Assembly (NCBI GenBank): GCA_018524725.1
Contig: JAEUWP010000103.1
Coordinates: 1 to 64,000, forward strand
Reading direction: 5' to 3'
Origin: Podaxis mareebaensis
Lineage: Eukaryota; Basidiomycota; Agaricomycetes; Agaricales; Agaricaceae
Length of the DNA: 64,000 nt
Both the position numbers and the translations under genes were made by a program. This document shows, piece by piece, positions 45,524-57,810 of the stretch. The notes beneath the pieces were generated by a model, which saw nothing but the letters and a program-made list of their open reading frames with translations, ran no database searches and was not told the DNA's origin. The number at the start of each line of letters is the position of its first letter. The first letter of the stretch is position 1.

Positions 45524-47613
45524 AGGGGGGCCATCTACCAGAACTAGTTTATATATTCTATCTGTTAAGGGTCAATAAAAGGGACAGCACCAAAGAAACA
45601 AAGACTTGTCGATGCACGAAATATATGAAAGGGCATAAAACACGTGGGACAAAGGGGAGAAATCGTGAAAGGTCTATCCGAAAGGGAAGAGTCGCATGGA
45701 AGGGAAAAGGGTGGCGGTCAATATCCATTCACTGTCCGAGACTTCGGATCGGAGGGCTCGGCTCGGAGCGTATTTGGATCTCCAACACTTGACCCCTCCA
45801 GTCTCACCGTGCTCAAACCGCAAACACAGGCCTTACTGTCCACAGCATCAGTGACGCCGACACCATGGTTTCTTACCGTTGACACACAAGTCGGCGAAGA
45901 CAACTTCGGTATTGCCCCTGTAGTGCGGCGACCAAGAACTTGGGCGACTTCGCCCTAATCGTTGGACCCTGCAAGAACAACATCATCTAAAGCCTTACTA
46001 GAGTGTTTTGTCAGAGGTGTTGCAGAATATCCGACTGAACGACCACCCACCATAATCTCATCAGTTATGTCCCTTCCCCTCGCCTAGAATGGCGCGGTCA
46101 TGCACTTCAGCAGGGGGCGGCTGAGAAGAAAGCATCGATGTGGATCCCAATTGCTCGAGCTCGTCTTGGAGGTGAGGAAACGGCACCGAGTCTCGAGGTC
46201 GCTTGGACAGCTTTCCTCGAGGCTGCCCCTCACTCTCTAGGAATTTTTACCCACTCGACAGCTGAAGCCTCAGAGCACATACTTCGACTCATCGGATGCA
46301 CCCAATGCTCTCCTGAATAGGTTTAAAGAGGTGAAGGTTAGCGAGCATATGTCCGAGCCCGACCGTGGATCGCCCTCGCAAGATCTTTGACCGCTCAGAT
46401 GAGGGGGAGTTTGGGAGGGCATTGGGCACGCCGTCCCCGGGATCGGACGGTTGTGACATCGGTAAGAGCGAGCTTGATCGTACGACAGTTTTACGCATAC
46501 TGTCGGTGAGGCGCTCAGTAACATGCCATTGTGCCTCGGCAAACCAGGGAAAATTCTCCACTCGACGGCGCTTCCCGAGCCTCGACCATCTTCTCCTCGC
46601 CAACTCAATCTAATTTGTCCACCAACCCCATCATCTTCAAGATTGAAGTCTCCGCCTCGGAGCGGGCTCCCCCTTCCAGGCACTCCAGCAAGGAGATCCT
46701 GGGCAAAGTTGGTCGCGGTTCCTTCGAGATGTCAGTCTCCAGATCCTCGTCTCCTATTCGGAAAATCCCTCAAGATAGTTGACGTAGCCATCCTGATACT
46801 TCGAAACCTCTCGCCAATTCCATTGCTGGGCAAGAGACCGGTGGGATCCTTCAGTCGCTCCTTCTCTATGCCTCCCTCGACGGGGCTGCTGGGCCCGCAG
46901 ATATTCGGACTCGGAGGACGAATGACTGGGACACTTCAAAGTAGCTCTCTCCCGGTACGGCAAAGGACTGGATGCATTGCCGCCCGTGGCAGTACTCTAC
47001 GAAAAACTCGGCGGATTTGGAAAGGTCATGGTGAGCGAGAAGGCAATATAAGCGCGCGGTGAAGAGAGTTCGTCTAGTGTAGGGTTGATAAGGATCGATC
47101 ATATCTAGGGGTATTCTGGTCCTGCTCGCCCTCACTATCATCACACGAACATGGGGCGTGTACCACATTGACGTTATGTCACTCCTCGCAGTTCCATGGC
47201 GTGCACTTAATCATAAAGCCATGAGGTGGAGCGCAGGATTGCTCTCGGCCACATTATCCCAACGCCCGATACACAACCATATCTCCCACATTCGCAACTT
47301 AAACCGATGAATAGGAAGTTGCCAGGGGATTCAATCGGAGGATTTCCTAATCGCCAGTACGGTGCAATTTTGTTTATTTTCGGTCTGCTTATTCTGGCAA
47401 TGGTCTCAGGAGGAACGATCCGCGTGCGAACGACAGGTCTATCCTTCAAGTAATCAGCAAGCTCAAATATGTGGGTGAATAGAACGAACTTCTCAGCAGT
47501 GTATTCACTGGATAATATCCCAGTTTACCCGCAATGACCCCCCGAAACAGGTGGGACGGAATGGTCCCGAAAGAGCTACCAGTCCCCGGAGGGGTCACAA
47601 CAAGGCAGTTCGC

Positions 47614-50201
47614 ATGATGAAGAAGGACCAGCTGAGGAGGAATGAAATTATCATTGCGTGAGTGCAATGATTAGAATTTACGAGAAGCCCTGACTGACAA
47701 TTTCGCGATCGGCAGCGTTACCGGACCAGCAGGTTCTGGGAAGAGTACTGTCTGAGTCTTATCTTGTTCCTGGATTATGTTTATAAAACTCACCATCGTC
47801 ACAGTTCATTCAAAAAGCAACCGACCACGATCTTGGCGTTGAGCATGGCCTCCAATCTCGCATCAACGAAGTCACTGCCACTCGAATCACCCTCACGGAC
47901 GTGGTCGATGTAGTCCTCGTTGATACCCCAGGCTTTGACGATACGTATTTTTCGGGCCTCAACATCCTCAATCCCATATCTGAATGGCTTCGAAAAACGT
48001 ACGTATTCGATCTCTCAACATTTGCGGAGCTGAACTGTAGGCCAGGCATGAAAAGGGAGTCCAACTCTCAGGCATCATTTATATGCAACCTGCTTCCGAT
48101 AAGCGCATGGGAAACATGCTTCAGAAGAACCTCAGCATGTTTCAAAACCTTTGCGGAAAGGACGGCTTTCGAAGGGTCGTCGTTGCAAAGACGATGTGGC
48201 AGGGAAACCATTCCGGAGTCGGTGTCGCATGGGAGGATAAGCTAAAGCGCGACTTTTGGCCGGAGGCGGCAGGAGAGGGACCGAGAACCGTACACTTCGA
48301 GAACACGCGCGAATCGGCTTGGCAGGCTCTCGAGCATATCATCGCCCTCGAAATGGACCGAATGTGGATTCAAACACAAGCCGAGCTTGCTGCGTTTAGG
48401 AAGGACCTCGAGGGCGCTGGGGTCGACCGGGAGCTCGGCGATCGCATCGAACACATCGTCAATGCGCAGCAGGACATCCGGAGTCGGATGAGAAGGTTTG
48501 TCACATCATCTAGCTCTGAGGCAATGGGGGCGTTCACGCATGAGCTGGATGAGGTGAGAGAGAAACAAGCGAAAGTCATAACGGATCTGGACTTTCCGGA
48601 TTCATCCCTGCCTGACCAATTACGACGATGGTTCGATGGAGTTTCAGAGTCCCCAAGTCGGTCTGCGCAATTAACTTCTAGCTTTTTGCAAGATCGTTGT
48701 CGCAACCTGATACCAAAAATTTCCGAGAACGCGGAGCAGAGTGCCTTGATCTGCAAGCTCTCTGGAGATGAAGCCCAGAATATGATTGACTTTCTCAACC
48801 TAGTACGTGCGTTCACGCCATCTCTGACAAAGATGCTGAATCTGGAATGGTAAAAGGTGTTATATGAAGTAGACGTTCTCGCCAGCGAGGAATGGAAGCG
48901 GGTGCTGTCTCTCTTCTGCAAACTAGCGAAATTCTCTCAAGTATACCCTCAATGCTATGAGCTCAGGGGTATTCAATACGACCTTTCACCGATTGCGGAA
49001 GGGGGCTTCGCGGATGTACACAAGGGAAATTATCGAGGCCAAGCCGTTTGTCTCAAAATTGTGCGACAATTTACTGCCAGGGCCCTGAGGGTGAGTGTCG
49101 CTGTTGCGACTGGTTGGATAATTTATTTATTGTACTACACCGAGCAGATGTACATCAAAGAGCTCGCATTATGGTCTCACCTTTCCCATTCGAATATCCT
49201 ACCATTTTATGGGGTATATAGCATCGATGACTCCCAAAAGATCTGTCTTGTTTCACCGTGGATGGAGAACGGGAACCTGCACGATTACTTAAATAGAACG
49301 CAACAATCACCTCTGCCTTTGGTGAGTGAGCTGAACCGGCGTAAATGACCAGTTATGACGATTTCTGACACACCCCAGATACCCGGCGTCGTTGATGGAT
49401 TGGCATATCTGCATCAACTAGACATAGTACATGGCGACCTCAAAGCCGTACGTGTATTGACCTCCCCCCACCGCAGCTGCTGAGCTAATTCTTACCATAG
49501 CAAAATGTCCTGGTTTCGCATAATGGACGGGCACTGCTCACGGACTTTGGACTATCGCATATGGCTATGGCCGCTACAAAATTCACCTCTACATCCCTCA
49601 CCGGAGGCACAGTTCATTGGATGGCACCCGAATTGCTTGACGAAGATGGCACACTTGAAGGGGCAACAAAAGCGTGTGATATATGGTCTTTTGGTTGTCT
49701 ATGTTACGAAGTTAGTGTTTTTACTTTAATCCCTGTATGACTTCCGTGGCTTACCATAGGGAAGGTACTTTTGCGCAAGGCTCCTTTCCACCAGTACAGA
49801 AGAGAAGCTCAAGTCATTGCCGCCCTCCAAAGGAAAGAGCTGCCCAGGCGGCCAGAACCAGGGGATAGTGATTCCGATGAAATCGATGATGAAATATGGG
49901 GTCTCATGATGAGTTGCTGGAACTTTGTTCCTGGAAGCCGACCGACCTGTGAGGAGATCCAAGACTGGTTTAGTGCTCACCTAGGGATCGAAGTTGATTG
50001 TTCGAAGGCGCCAGGGGAAGCCGAAGATAGCACGGCATTTTGGGAAAGTGTTAGGGCAGAATCGAAGGTAGAGGTTGACCTTGAACGCGTGTATCAAATT
50101 CTCCAACGTGTAAGTTTTGATTCAACTAGCCCCAACACTACCATTATTAAAGTTGCGATCCCCAGGTTCAAGACACGGTTGCAACCAGAGAAACACCATA
50201 A
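47614..50201 (+). CDS. GTPase-TKL kinase fusion, about 698 residues
   Basis: Ten exons join in frame from MMKKDQLRRNEIIIA. The P-loop exon (47716-47749, 34 nt) reads VTGPAGSGKST. Then VDVVLVDTPGFDDTYFSGLN, GIIYMQPASDKRMGN and VVVAKTMWQG complete a G domain; the HRI/SDNR segment differs from relatives. A coiled-coil-like region (QAELAAFRKDLEGAGVDREL onward) leads to a kinase: EGGFADVHKGNYRG, VCLKIVRQF, LDIVHGDLKAQNVLVSHNG, LLTDFGLSHMA, HWMAPELLDED, DIWSFGCLCYEVL and CWNFVPGSRPTCEEI. All kinase residues are present, with HGD for HRD. The final exon (50166-50201) ends VQDTVATRETP. An upstream exon may exist, since the frame stays open before 47614. Confidence 0.85.
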
Positions 50202-50627
50202 CCCAGTAATCTATATTCTACCTTCGATCTTGCACTCTGATGGATCGTCAAACCTGAGTCCCACACCTTCCGTGGTCGCAATAGACATTTAACGTTTATG
50301 TAGTGCTCACTAAAATTAGATGGAACTCGACTTACCACAAACAGTCTAGTCTTAGCCTCAACACAAAGCTACAAAATAATGTGAATGCTTGCTGGAGATA
50401 ACATGGGATCGTGATAATGAAGTGAGGACTCCTGAGTGGGCGAGAGCAGAGGAAGATGGCCACTGGCGTTGTATTAGCGATTAGTCGAGAACGAGGCGAA
50501 CTAGTTCCGAACGGCGCTGGCTCAACGTGCCAGATGAGACGCTTACCCGCGTGCAAGACCGTGACAGTGCCACTGACTTCATTAGGACCTTGGATTCTCA
50601 ACCACTCCCTGACACAACGCTCATTCC
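50202..50627. other. Intergenic between tandem GTPase-kinase genes
   Basis: 426 bp between two same-strand paralogues. It should contain the terminator of the first and the promoter of the second; no clear element or remnant was recognised. Confidence 0.5.
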
Positions 50628-53600
50628 ATGAGGCTGAAAGCGAGCTCTAAATCTCCGACGTCAGCAGATGCCGCCCGTGCTACAGGAAAAACCCTTGACT
50701 CTGAAGCTGGTGAGCCCTCGTCGACCACAAGCATAGACAAAATTATTCACAGAAACCCGAGCCTTCGCTTCGAAATCCTTCAATTCAAATAATACTTCTC
50801 CTGAAGCAACGTCAAGTGGAAGCGACACCGTAGCCTCGGAAACGCGACCTGCAGAGAGAAAGGCCGCAGACAAGTGAGGTTCCTAGGAATTCCTCATAGG
50901 TCACTTACTGAACAAGAAAAGACCGGCGATAGTTGAAGCAACGACAAACGGACCCGATGACTCAAAGTCGTAAGTCCGCCCCAACTTGCATGAATATGCA
51001 TGCGTTCTCATAGGGGCCTGCGAGATGGCACCCTAAATTCATCTTCAAAAAGGTCAATCAACAGATCAGTGTCCTCTCTGGGCCATCTTCAGGCTGACAA
51101 GCTCCAGATTCGGGGGCACGCCTCCACTGCCAAGTCTTGGGCAAACGCGGAATTCATCTCTGAAAGGAAGCTATGGAACCGTTGGAAGAATGCAAAAGAA
51201 GTGAAGAAAGTCAAGACAGACGAATTGACAGAGGATGATACGATTATCGCGTGAGCCCTTTCAACCTAACTTCGTTTGCTACCTAGTAAAAAGTGATTCA
51301 CTTCCACAGGATAATGGGGCCAACTGGTACTGGGAAGTCCTCGGTATGTGCTGCCCATCAGGCGACAACTAACACTGAGCTTCGAATTCCCAGTTCATCA
51401 GCAAAGCTGTTGGGCGCAATATCGGAATAGGACACGGTCTACAGTCTTGTACGGACGAGGTCAATGCTGTCAGAGTCCAGGTCCCTGGCGAGAATTTCGG
51501 ACTCGTCCTAGTGGATACGCCGGGCTTCGATGACACGCACAAAACCTATGTCGAAATTCTGGAACTCATCTCACGCTGGGTACAGCAAATGTGGGTAGGG
51601 CCTTATGTCTATCTGACGGGCGCTGAAAAACTCCTTAGGGGAAGGAAGAAGGCTTCACTGAGTGGCATCCTATACCTCCACCGGATCTCAGATAATCGAA
51701 TGGCAGGGACGCCGCTGAGGAATTTGAGAATGTTCGAAAAACTCTGTGGAACACAATCGTATAGCCGAGTGCTCATGGTCACGACGATGTGGGATGCACT
51801 GAGAGACGAACAAGTCGGGGAACGGCGCGAAGAAGAGCTTAAATCCACGTTCTGGGTACCAATGATCGGACAGGGATCGAGCACAGAGCGATTCAGAAAT
51901 ACAGAGCAGTCAGCATGGCACATCCTTGAGCACTTCCTACATGCTCCGAGGGAACGACAGGAGCTTCGACTTCAAAGGGAGTTGGATGGACTGCGAAGAG
52001 TGCTTCCCAATACGGCTACTGGGAAAGAACTCTCCAGGGCAATTCTCGAGTTTCTCGAGAAGCGGAAGTCCCTGATGGGCTCGCTGCAAGAACAGATGCG
52101 CAAGCCGGACGTAAACGATAGAATATTGGTTGCGTTACAGGCACAATTTGGAGAGTCGGAGAAGGAACGACAGGATTTGCTCGAACGTGCGAGAGCTTTG
52201 GGAACACCGAGGAATCTGCACGAGTCGTCTAGCATCCCTCACCATTTGCGTGACTTGATATACAACGCTGTTCATGGTTCTTTCGAGAGAGCTTCCAAGG
52301 TTGTAGAAGGGCTCAAGGGCAAGGATGCCCAGTCTATGGCGGATTGTCTAAGCGCTGTGCGTTTGTGACCAGGCATTCTCCATTCTGATCTCATGCAATA
52401 AAATTCAAGGTTCTTAGCGAAGAAGGAATTCTAACGACGGATGAAGGAAATCTCGTCCTGACTCTGCTTTCCAAAATCGCGTCGTCTGCGCAGGTCTACC
52501 CCAAGAGTTACAAGCTCAAAGGGGTACAGTATGACTCCTCGGAGTCCGTTGCGAGAGGGGGTTTCGCGGAGGTGTATAAGGGACGATATCGGAGCTGCGC
52601 TATCTGCGTCAAGCTGATCATGGCTAGTGGTGATACTGAGGGCGTTAATGTGAGTCCTATTACGGGGTTGTTCGTGATTAGATACATAGAGACCCATGTT
52701 TTCGGTCAGGCATTTATCAAGGAGGCGACACTATGGGCGCATCTGTCGCACTCAAACATTCTGCCATTTTATGGCGTATTTCTCGTCAACAAAACTCTAA
52801 AAACGGGTCTTGTATCGCCATGGATGGAGAAAGGAAATCTCTGCGATTATTCCAAGAATCTCTCGCAGGAGCGCCGACTGCCACTGGTAAGTGTGATACG
52901 TTGACTCAGACATAACGCCACCTATGGAGATTGCGGCCGTGGTTTCTTAGATCTCTGATACCGTTGATGGGCTGCTGTACCTCCATGAGCTTGGCATCGT
53001 ACACAGTGACCTTAAGGCAGTATGTCTGGCATCTTCGCTTGGAGGAACCTCATTGATCTTGACATCCGTAGCGAAATGTGCTTGTCTCGGACGAAGGGCG
53101 AGCATTGATCACAGATTTTGGAACGTCACATATTACAACGTCCTGCACGCGATCAGAATACACCGGAACTCTCGTTGCAGGCACAGTAGGTTGGATAGCG
53201 CCTGAACTCTACTACCACCTGGCAAACAAACCCCAAATCCGACCAGCGAAGCCTTGCGATGTTTGGGCGTTCGCCAGTTTATGCTATGAGGTATGTCCGC
53301 CCTTTCCTCTTAGCTACCTCTGGGTATGTGAGTTGCTAACCAACGTGTGAAGGTTCTTTCACGCAAGACTCCGTTTTACCACCTTGATAACGACCATCAA
53401 GTGAAGGAGGCTGTACTGAGAGGTGATCATCCGCTACGACCAAAACCAGAAGAAGGCAATTGCGATGCAATCGACGACCAGATGTGGGACTTGTTGCAGA
53501 AATGCTGGAACAAGGAGCCAGAAGGTCGACCGAGCTGTGAAGTGATTCGGGAGTTTCTCACAAAGATGGATATCCAAGATGATCGGCCGCCAGCAGCGCC

Positions 53601-53744
53601 AGGGGCCGCCAGGAAATTCGCAAATAAGGTCAAAATTGATTATAACCGCGTAGAGAATATTTTGCACCGAGTAAGTGATAGGATCTCGGTCCGGTTCTAT
53701 GCAGCTCATAATATCCGACCCGCTTGACATAGATTTTGAGGTAG
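50628..53744 (+). CDS. GTPase-TKL kinase fusion, 823 residues
   Basis: Thirteen exons join exactly in frame. The N-terminus is a 160-residue basic, Ser/Thr-rich extension from MRLKASSKSPTSAD, longer than in the paralogues. Next come DDTIIA, the 34-nt P-loop exon (51310-51343, IMGPTGTGKSS), LVLVDTPGFDDTHKTY, GILYLHRISDNRMAGT and LMVTTMWDAL. A helical stretch (RRVLPNTATGKELSRAILEF, then LMGSLQEQMRKPD) links to the kinase: RGGFAEVYKGRYRS, ICVKLIMAS, LGIVHSDLKARNVLVSDEG, LITDFGTSHIT, GWIAPELYYHL, DVWAFASLCYEVL, CWNKEPEGRPSCEVI. HSD replaces HRD. It ends with the family's VENILHRILR. It lies 426 bp after another paralogue on the same strand. Confidence 0.88.
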
Positions 53745-54003
53745 GAGTCGTGATGTTTGGAACGTCGGGGGATGTCTGGCTTTCGCACTGTTTATGTATA
53801 TATTCCTAAGTTGATTTTGGGTTTTGGACCCTTTCTATTGGCAATATGTAGGAATATTGATAATCTACCAGAAGTTCTATGCGCCTCGTTCGGAAGAAAT
53901 CGTTATGTACTACGTGCTGGAACCCTGACCACTGAGTGACTTTGCACTGGTGTATGGTCTAATGGTATCCACGGGGAACCGAGAGATATAATTCTCGTTT
54001 ACT
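53745..54003. other. Short convergent spacer with a tRNA-like A-box fragment
   Basis: TGGTCTAATGGTATCC at about 53956-53971 resembles the D-arm/A-box region of a tRNA, and GGTGTA sits just before it. No B-box (GGTTCGA-type) or folded acceptor follows, so this is not a working tRNA. It could be a tRNA-derived fragment or chance. Confidence 0.3.
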
Positions 54004-55503
54004 CTAAGTGACAACATGATCGCCGTCTGTAGACTCCGTGGTATACACCGCACACAAACTATCGTCACCCGCACTGACAATTACAGACCCGTTCAAGCCT
54101 AGGGAGGCTGCGAGAACAGGTCCATGATGGCCTGTATGAGTCCGCAAGAGCTGTCCAGTCCTAGCATCCCAAGTCTTCAACGTCTTATCCGCCGATGCCG
54201 ATATCAATAGATATGATTGTGGTGCTGGATGTGCAAGCAGCGTCGTTATGGCATCTTGATGTTCAAGGGTAGCCCTCAGCCTCATCGTGCTTAAGTCCCA
54301 TATGCAAGCTTTGCCATCTGTAGCACCGGTGACGACGACGCCAGGCCCCTCGCCAGATCCGAGACCTGTGAGGTCGACGAAGACGACAGCCTCGATGCTT
54401 TCGCCTTCGGTATGACCACCAAGAGTTTGAACGACTTCACCTTTGGAGAGGGAGACGACGCGGACGCCACCTGCTGCTCCGCCAACAACGGCGAGGGTGG
54501 AAGAGGGGTTGACGCCCAGAGAGGTTATGCCATCGAGGTTAAAGCGGGCGTCGTCGGGGGTGAGTTTGAAAATGGGTGTAGGGGAACGGGGGTCCCAGAA
54601 GATGAGAGTGTTGTCGGCGTCGGCTGAGATGATGCGTTTACCTGGAAAATCGGCGTTAGCCTATGTGACGTCGAGTTACGGGGGCGTCGAAGCCTACCGT
54701 CTGGTGTGAAGTCCCCACAATTGACGGCGCCCGTGTGCCCTGCAAATACTTGCATTGTGTTCCCGGATGGTACTGGAAGTTTGTGTGAGAGGATGTTCTC
54801 ATGATGAAGAGCGTTTCTGCCGTACGTTGCCAGAGCCATAGGGTTGAATCGTTAGATCCTGCGAGGAGAACATTGCCCTTTGGGTGCCATCTCAGGAACT
54901 AAGGAGTATTTGATCAGAGGCACCACAGAAAGACTATGTCGAAAAACTACCCACCATGACTTCGTCAGGTCCTTGCAATTCGGTTAAAAATTCCCAAGTG
55001 CGGTAATTGTCCTTTCCCTTCTCCTTTCCCACTCTCCGCCAAATTCGAACTTTTCCATCCATCCCCCCTGTAGCAATCATTTCCCCGTCATGGTTCCAAG
55101 CCGTCGACGTGACGCTATCGGTGTGTCCGGTTAATTTGACAATAATTTCCCCATCCGTGATGTCCCAGATGTACCCCAAATCGTCCTCTCCTCCGGACGC
55201 GGCAAGTGGTTGTGAAGGATGACATGCAATGGCAAATACTGAGGCTTTGTGTCCCCTGAAATGTTGGACAGAGTTGTCTTCTACTGCTTCTGCATTCGTG
55301 GACGAGCTACCACCAACGTCAGGAAGATCGCCGAGCTCGTCGTCTTCGTCCATGGGCTCATCTCCGTCATGTCCGTCTAGGGGGTACTCTTCGAGAATGT
55401 CGTCTTCGGTAATGAAATCGGGCTCTCCCTCCGCTTCCTCTTCGAGGTGGTGGTCACCCTGGTCGGTATTGGTGTCATTTTCGTGTTGTCTGCTTGAGGA
55501 CAT
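54004..55503 (-). CDS. SQT1: SQT1/AAMP-type WD40 ribosome assembly chaperone
   Basis: Four exons (55503-54955, 54898-54826, 54772-54698, 54641-54004) give 444 residues. An acidic N-terminus (FITEDDILEEYPLDGHDGDE) precedes WD40 repeats: HFRGHKASVFAIACHPSQPL, IVKLTGHTDSVTSTAWNHDG, VRIWRRV, TLWLWQLPSGNTMQVFAGHT, NTLIFWDPR, ACIWDLSTMRLRATLEHQD, TLKTWDARTGQLLRTHTGHH. Architecture matches AAMP in animals and Sqt1 in yeast, the chaperone that captures nascent Rpl10 (uL16) for 60S assembly. The third exon is only 75 nt. Two decayed fragments of this gene lie at 43.2 and 45.2 kb. It is divergent from the PDI gene. Confidence 0.88.
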
Positions 55504-55939
55504 GATGTTATGGGGGATTTTTAATGCCTCTACTGGGCTTTTGGGATTTTAAATGGCTGCAAGGCGTTTGCTGAGTAACGCAAAGGAGGTAGAGTAAGGT
55601 GAATTGATGGAGATGACCAAGAAATTGAGCACAGATTGAACAAAAGAGCATACCTATATCGGGAAGGCGACTTTCCTCCCACGTGGACAAGCGGGACGGC
55701 CCCTGCCAACCGCGGAGGGGAGGTTCTGCAAGACGCGAGGAGCGCATAAATTCTGAAAACTCTTATCAGAATGATGCTGGTACACTAGAAGATAATTGCA
55801 GACGCGTAATTAGATGAGTGAATGTAAGAGACCAAGCCAGGCGACGACGACGGATGACCAAGCATAATTCGTACATAGCATCAAACAAAATCCTCCACGT
55901 CAGACTCCTTGGACCAGTGCAGTCTCTCCGCCAACCACC
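55504..55939. promoter_or_regulatory. Divergent promoter region of SQT1 and PDI genes
   Basis: 436 bp between divergent start codons. A 79-codon minus-strand frame crosses it but has no family signal. I see no clear unfolded-protein-response element. Confidence 0.45.
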
Positions 55940-57810
55940 ATGAGACTTTCCTTTGCCTGCATCTCTACTTTCTTCATAGCCTTTGTTTCAGCCTCAAATG
56001 TTCTTGAACTAACCCCCGACAACTTCGACAAGGTCGTTGGCCAAGGCAAGCCTGCATTGGTCGAATTGTACGTTCTGTTCACGCGTTGCCGTGTATAATT
56101 ACCTCTAACGCCAGATCGCTAGTTTCGCCCCATGGTGGTACGTTAGCTATCCTACAGTACTGGGAACGTCTCCAATTATGTGTACATGACATGCCGAATT
56201 TAGTGGTCACTGCAAGGTGCGTATATAACCGGACCTATTGTAATTCCATGAACTTATAGTCTCGATAGAACCTTGCACCGACGTATGAACAACTTGCGGA
56301 TGCATTTGCACATGCAAAGGACAAGGTTATCATTGCCAAAGTCGATGCAGACGGTGTCGGAAAGCCCCTGGGCAAGAAGTACGACGTCAAAGGCTTCCCC
56401 AGTTCGTAATCCCCTTGAACCTGGAGTGCAGCTCCTAACGAGAACACATAGCCTTAAAATGGTTTGATGCCGCTGGGAAAGATGAAAAGTACGAAAGCGG
56501 GAGAGATTTGGATAGTCTGGCTGCCTTGTATGTGGTTTTGTCAGGCTATTGTTGGACAACTTTAACCGATGTTTCCATAGTGTGACTCAAAAGTCTGGCG
56601 TCAAATCTAACATTAAACCACCGCCACCCCCGGAGACTACGATACTGGACGTCTACAACTTCGACGAAGTTGTTATGGTATGTCACGTCTCCTCGAAATA
56701 CCCCTTCGAACACGACCACTTACGTCTGACTTTAGGATCCATCTAAGAACGTCCTTGTATCCTTTACTGTAAGCCCCCCTTAGTCATCGTTCGTGTTACT
56801 CGGGACATCCTGTGACGCTTTTCGAATACTAGGCTCCTTGGTGTGGTCACTGCAAAAATCTTAAACCTACATACGAGAAAGGTAATATCAATGCTTGTGT
56901 TGCAAAATGAAAGACTGAACATGTTCAGTTGCCAAGACCTTCAAGCCGGAAAGCAGCGTAAGTTCATACAGTTATTCTTTATCCACAGGTCGCTAAACTG
57001 ACTATGATCAGTGTATTGTAGCTAACATTGACGCCGATGATGCGAAGAACAAGGACATTGCCAGGAAATACGACATCGCTAGCTTCCCTACCATCAAGTT
57101 CTTCTCCGCTGATAACAAGGAGGGTATCGCTTATGAGGGTGGCAGATCTGAAGCAGATTTCGTCAATTACCTCAATGAGAAGTGTGGCACTCAGAGAAAG
57201 GTGGGAGGTGGTTTGAATGACCAGGTGAGTTACTGCAGACCTTTCTACTGGCGTCCAAATTTTTCAGAATGTTTGGATACATCGAACGAGAGCTATATTA
57301 ACTTGATGTTCTTTCAAGGCCGGTCGTCTCCCGTCATTCGACACCCTGGCCCAGAAATTCTTCTCCGCAGCGAAAGACGCTCGTCAGGCGTTCTTCGATG
57401 AGGCTCGATCCTTGGCTGCGGCCTCTAGTCAAGAAGCGAAGCACTACTTGAGGGTCATGGAGAAGGTGGTGAATACCAGCGAGGCCTACATTGAGAAGGA
57501 GACGAAACGGTGTGTGGCGTTGTTCTATTTTCGGCGTTAAATATCAGAATTGCTGACTTGTCGGCGGTTTCTGCCTGCTTTTCGTTTCTTTACTGATTGT
57601 GCCCTGGTCCATTCTTGACCACTTCCATTTTTTGTTCCGCACACGCATAAACTTCAACACCATAGCCTTGGCTCTATACTCGAGAAGAAGTCCCTTGCTC
57701 CCTCCAAGCTTGATGAGATCCAAGTCAAGGTTAACATTCTTCGTGCGTTCACTGAGGAGCCGAAGAAAGAAGACGAGTCCAAGGTAGCTAGAGCCGAATC
57801 TGAGCTCTAG
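55940..57810 (+). CDS. Protein disulfide isomerase with ERp29-like C-terminal domain (PDI-D type)
   Basis: Twelve exons join in frame to give 373 residues. The start MRLSFACISTFFIAFVSA is a signal peptide for the endoplasmic reticulum. Two thioredoxin domains carry the redox sites FFAPWCGHCKNLAPTYE and FTAPWCGHCKNLKPTYE (both CGHC), each followed by a cis-Pro region (KGFPTLKWF and ASFPTIKFF). A Gly-rich linker (VGGGLNDQAGRLPS) leads to a helical ERp29-like D domain (AQKFFSAAKDARQAFFDEA to NILRAFTEEPKK). The redox motif of domain 1 is split over three small exons of 15, 13 and longer nt. The C-terminus is ESEL, not the usual HDEL/KDEL, so ER retention may be weak. Confidence 0.92.

Larger units (their letters stand above)
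42744..47613. other. 4.9 kb gene-poor, decayed stretch
   Basis: There is no intact gene between two GTPase-kinase genes. It holds two fragments of the SQT1-like WD40 gene, two sets of short direct repeats, and open frames of 60-180 codons (e.g. 45644-45958, 46523-47062, 47226-47453) that lack motifs and overlap in conflicting frames. One of these (47310-47453) encodes a hydrophobic segment, AILFIFGLLILAMVSG, but does not splice into the next gene in frame. Confidence 0.5.

Noticed and set aside
47226..47453. 75-codon frame with a hydrophobic segment as first exon of the 47.6 kb GTPase-kinase
   Set aside because: Possible splice joins put the next exon out of frame with DQLRRNEIIIA.
53949..54000. 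tRNA gene
   Set aside because: Only an A-box-like string is present; no B-box, no acceptor pairing, no anticodon arm.
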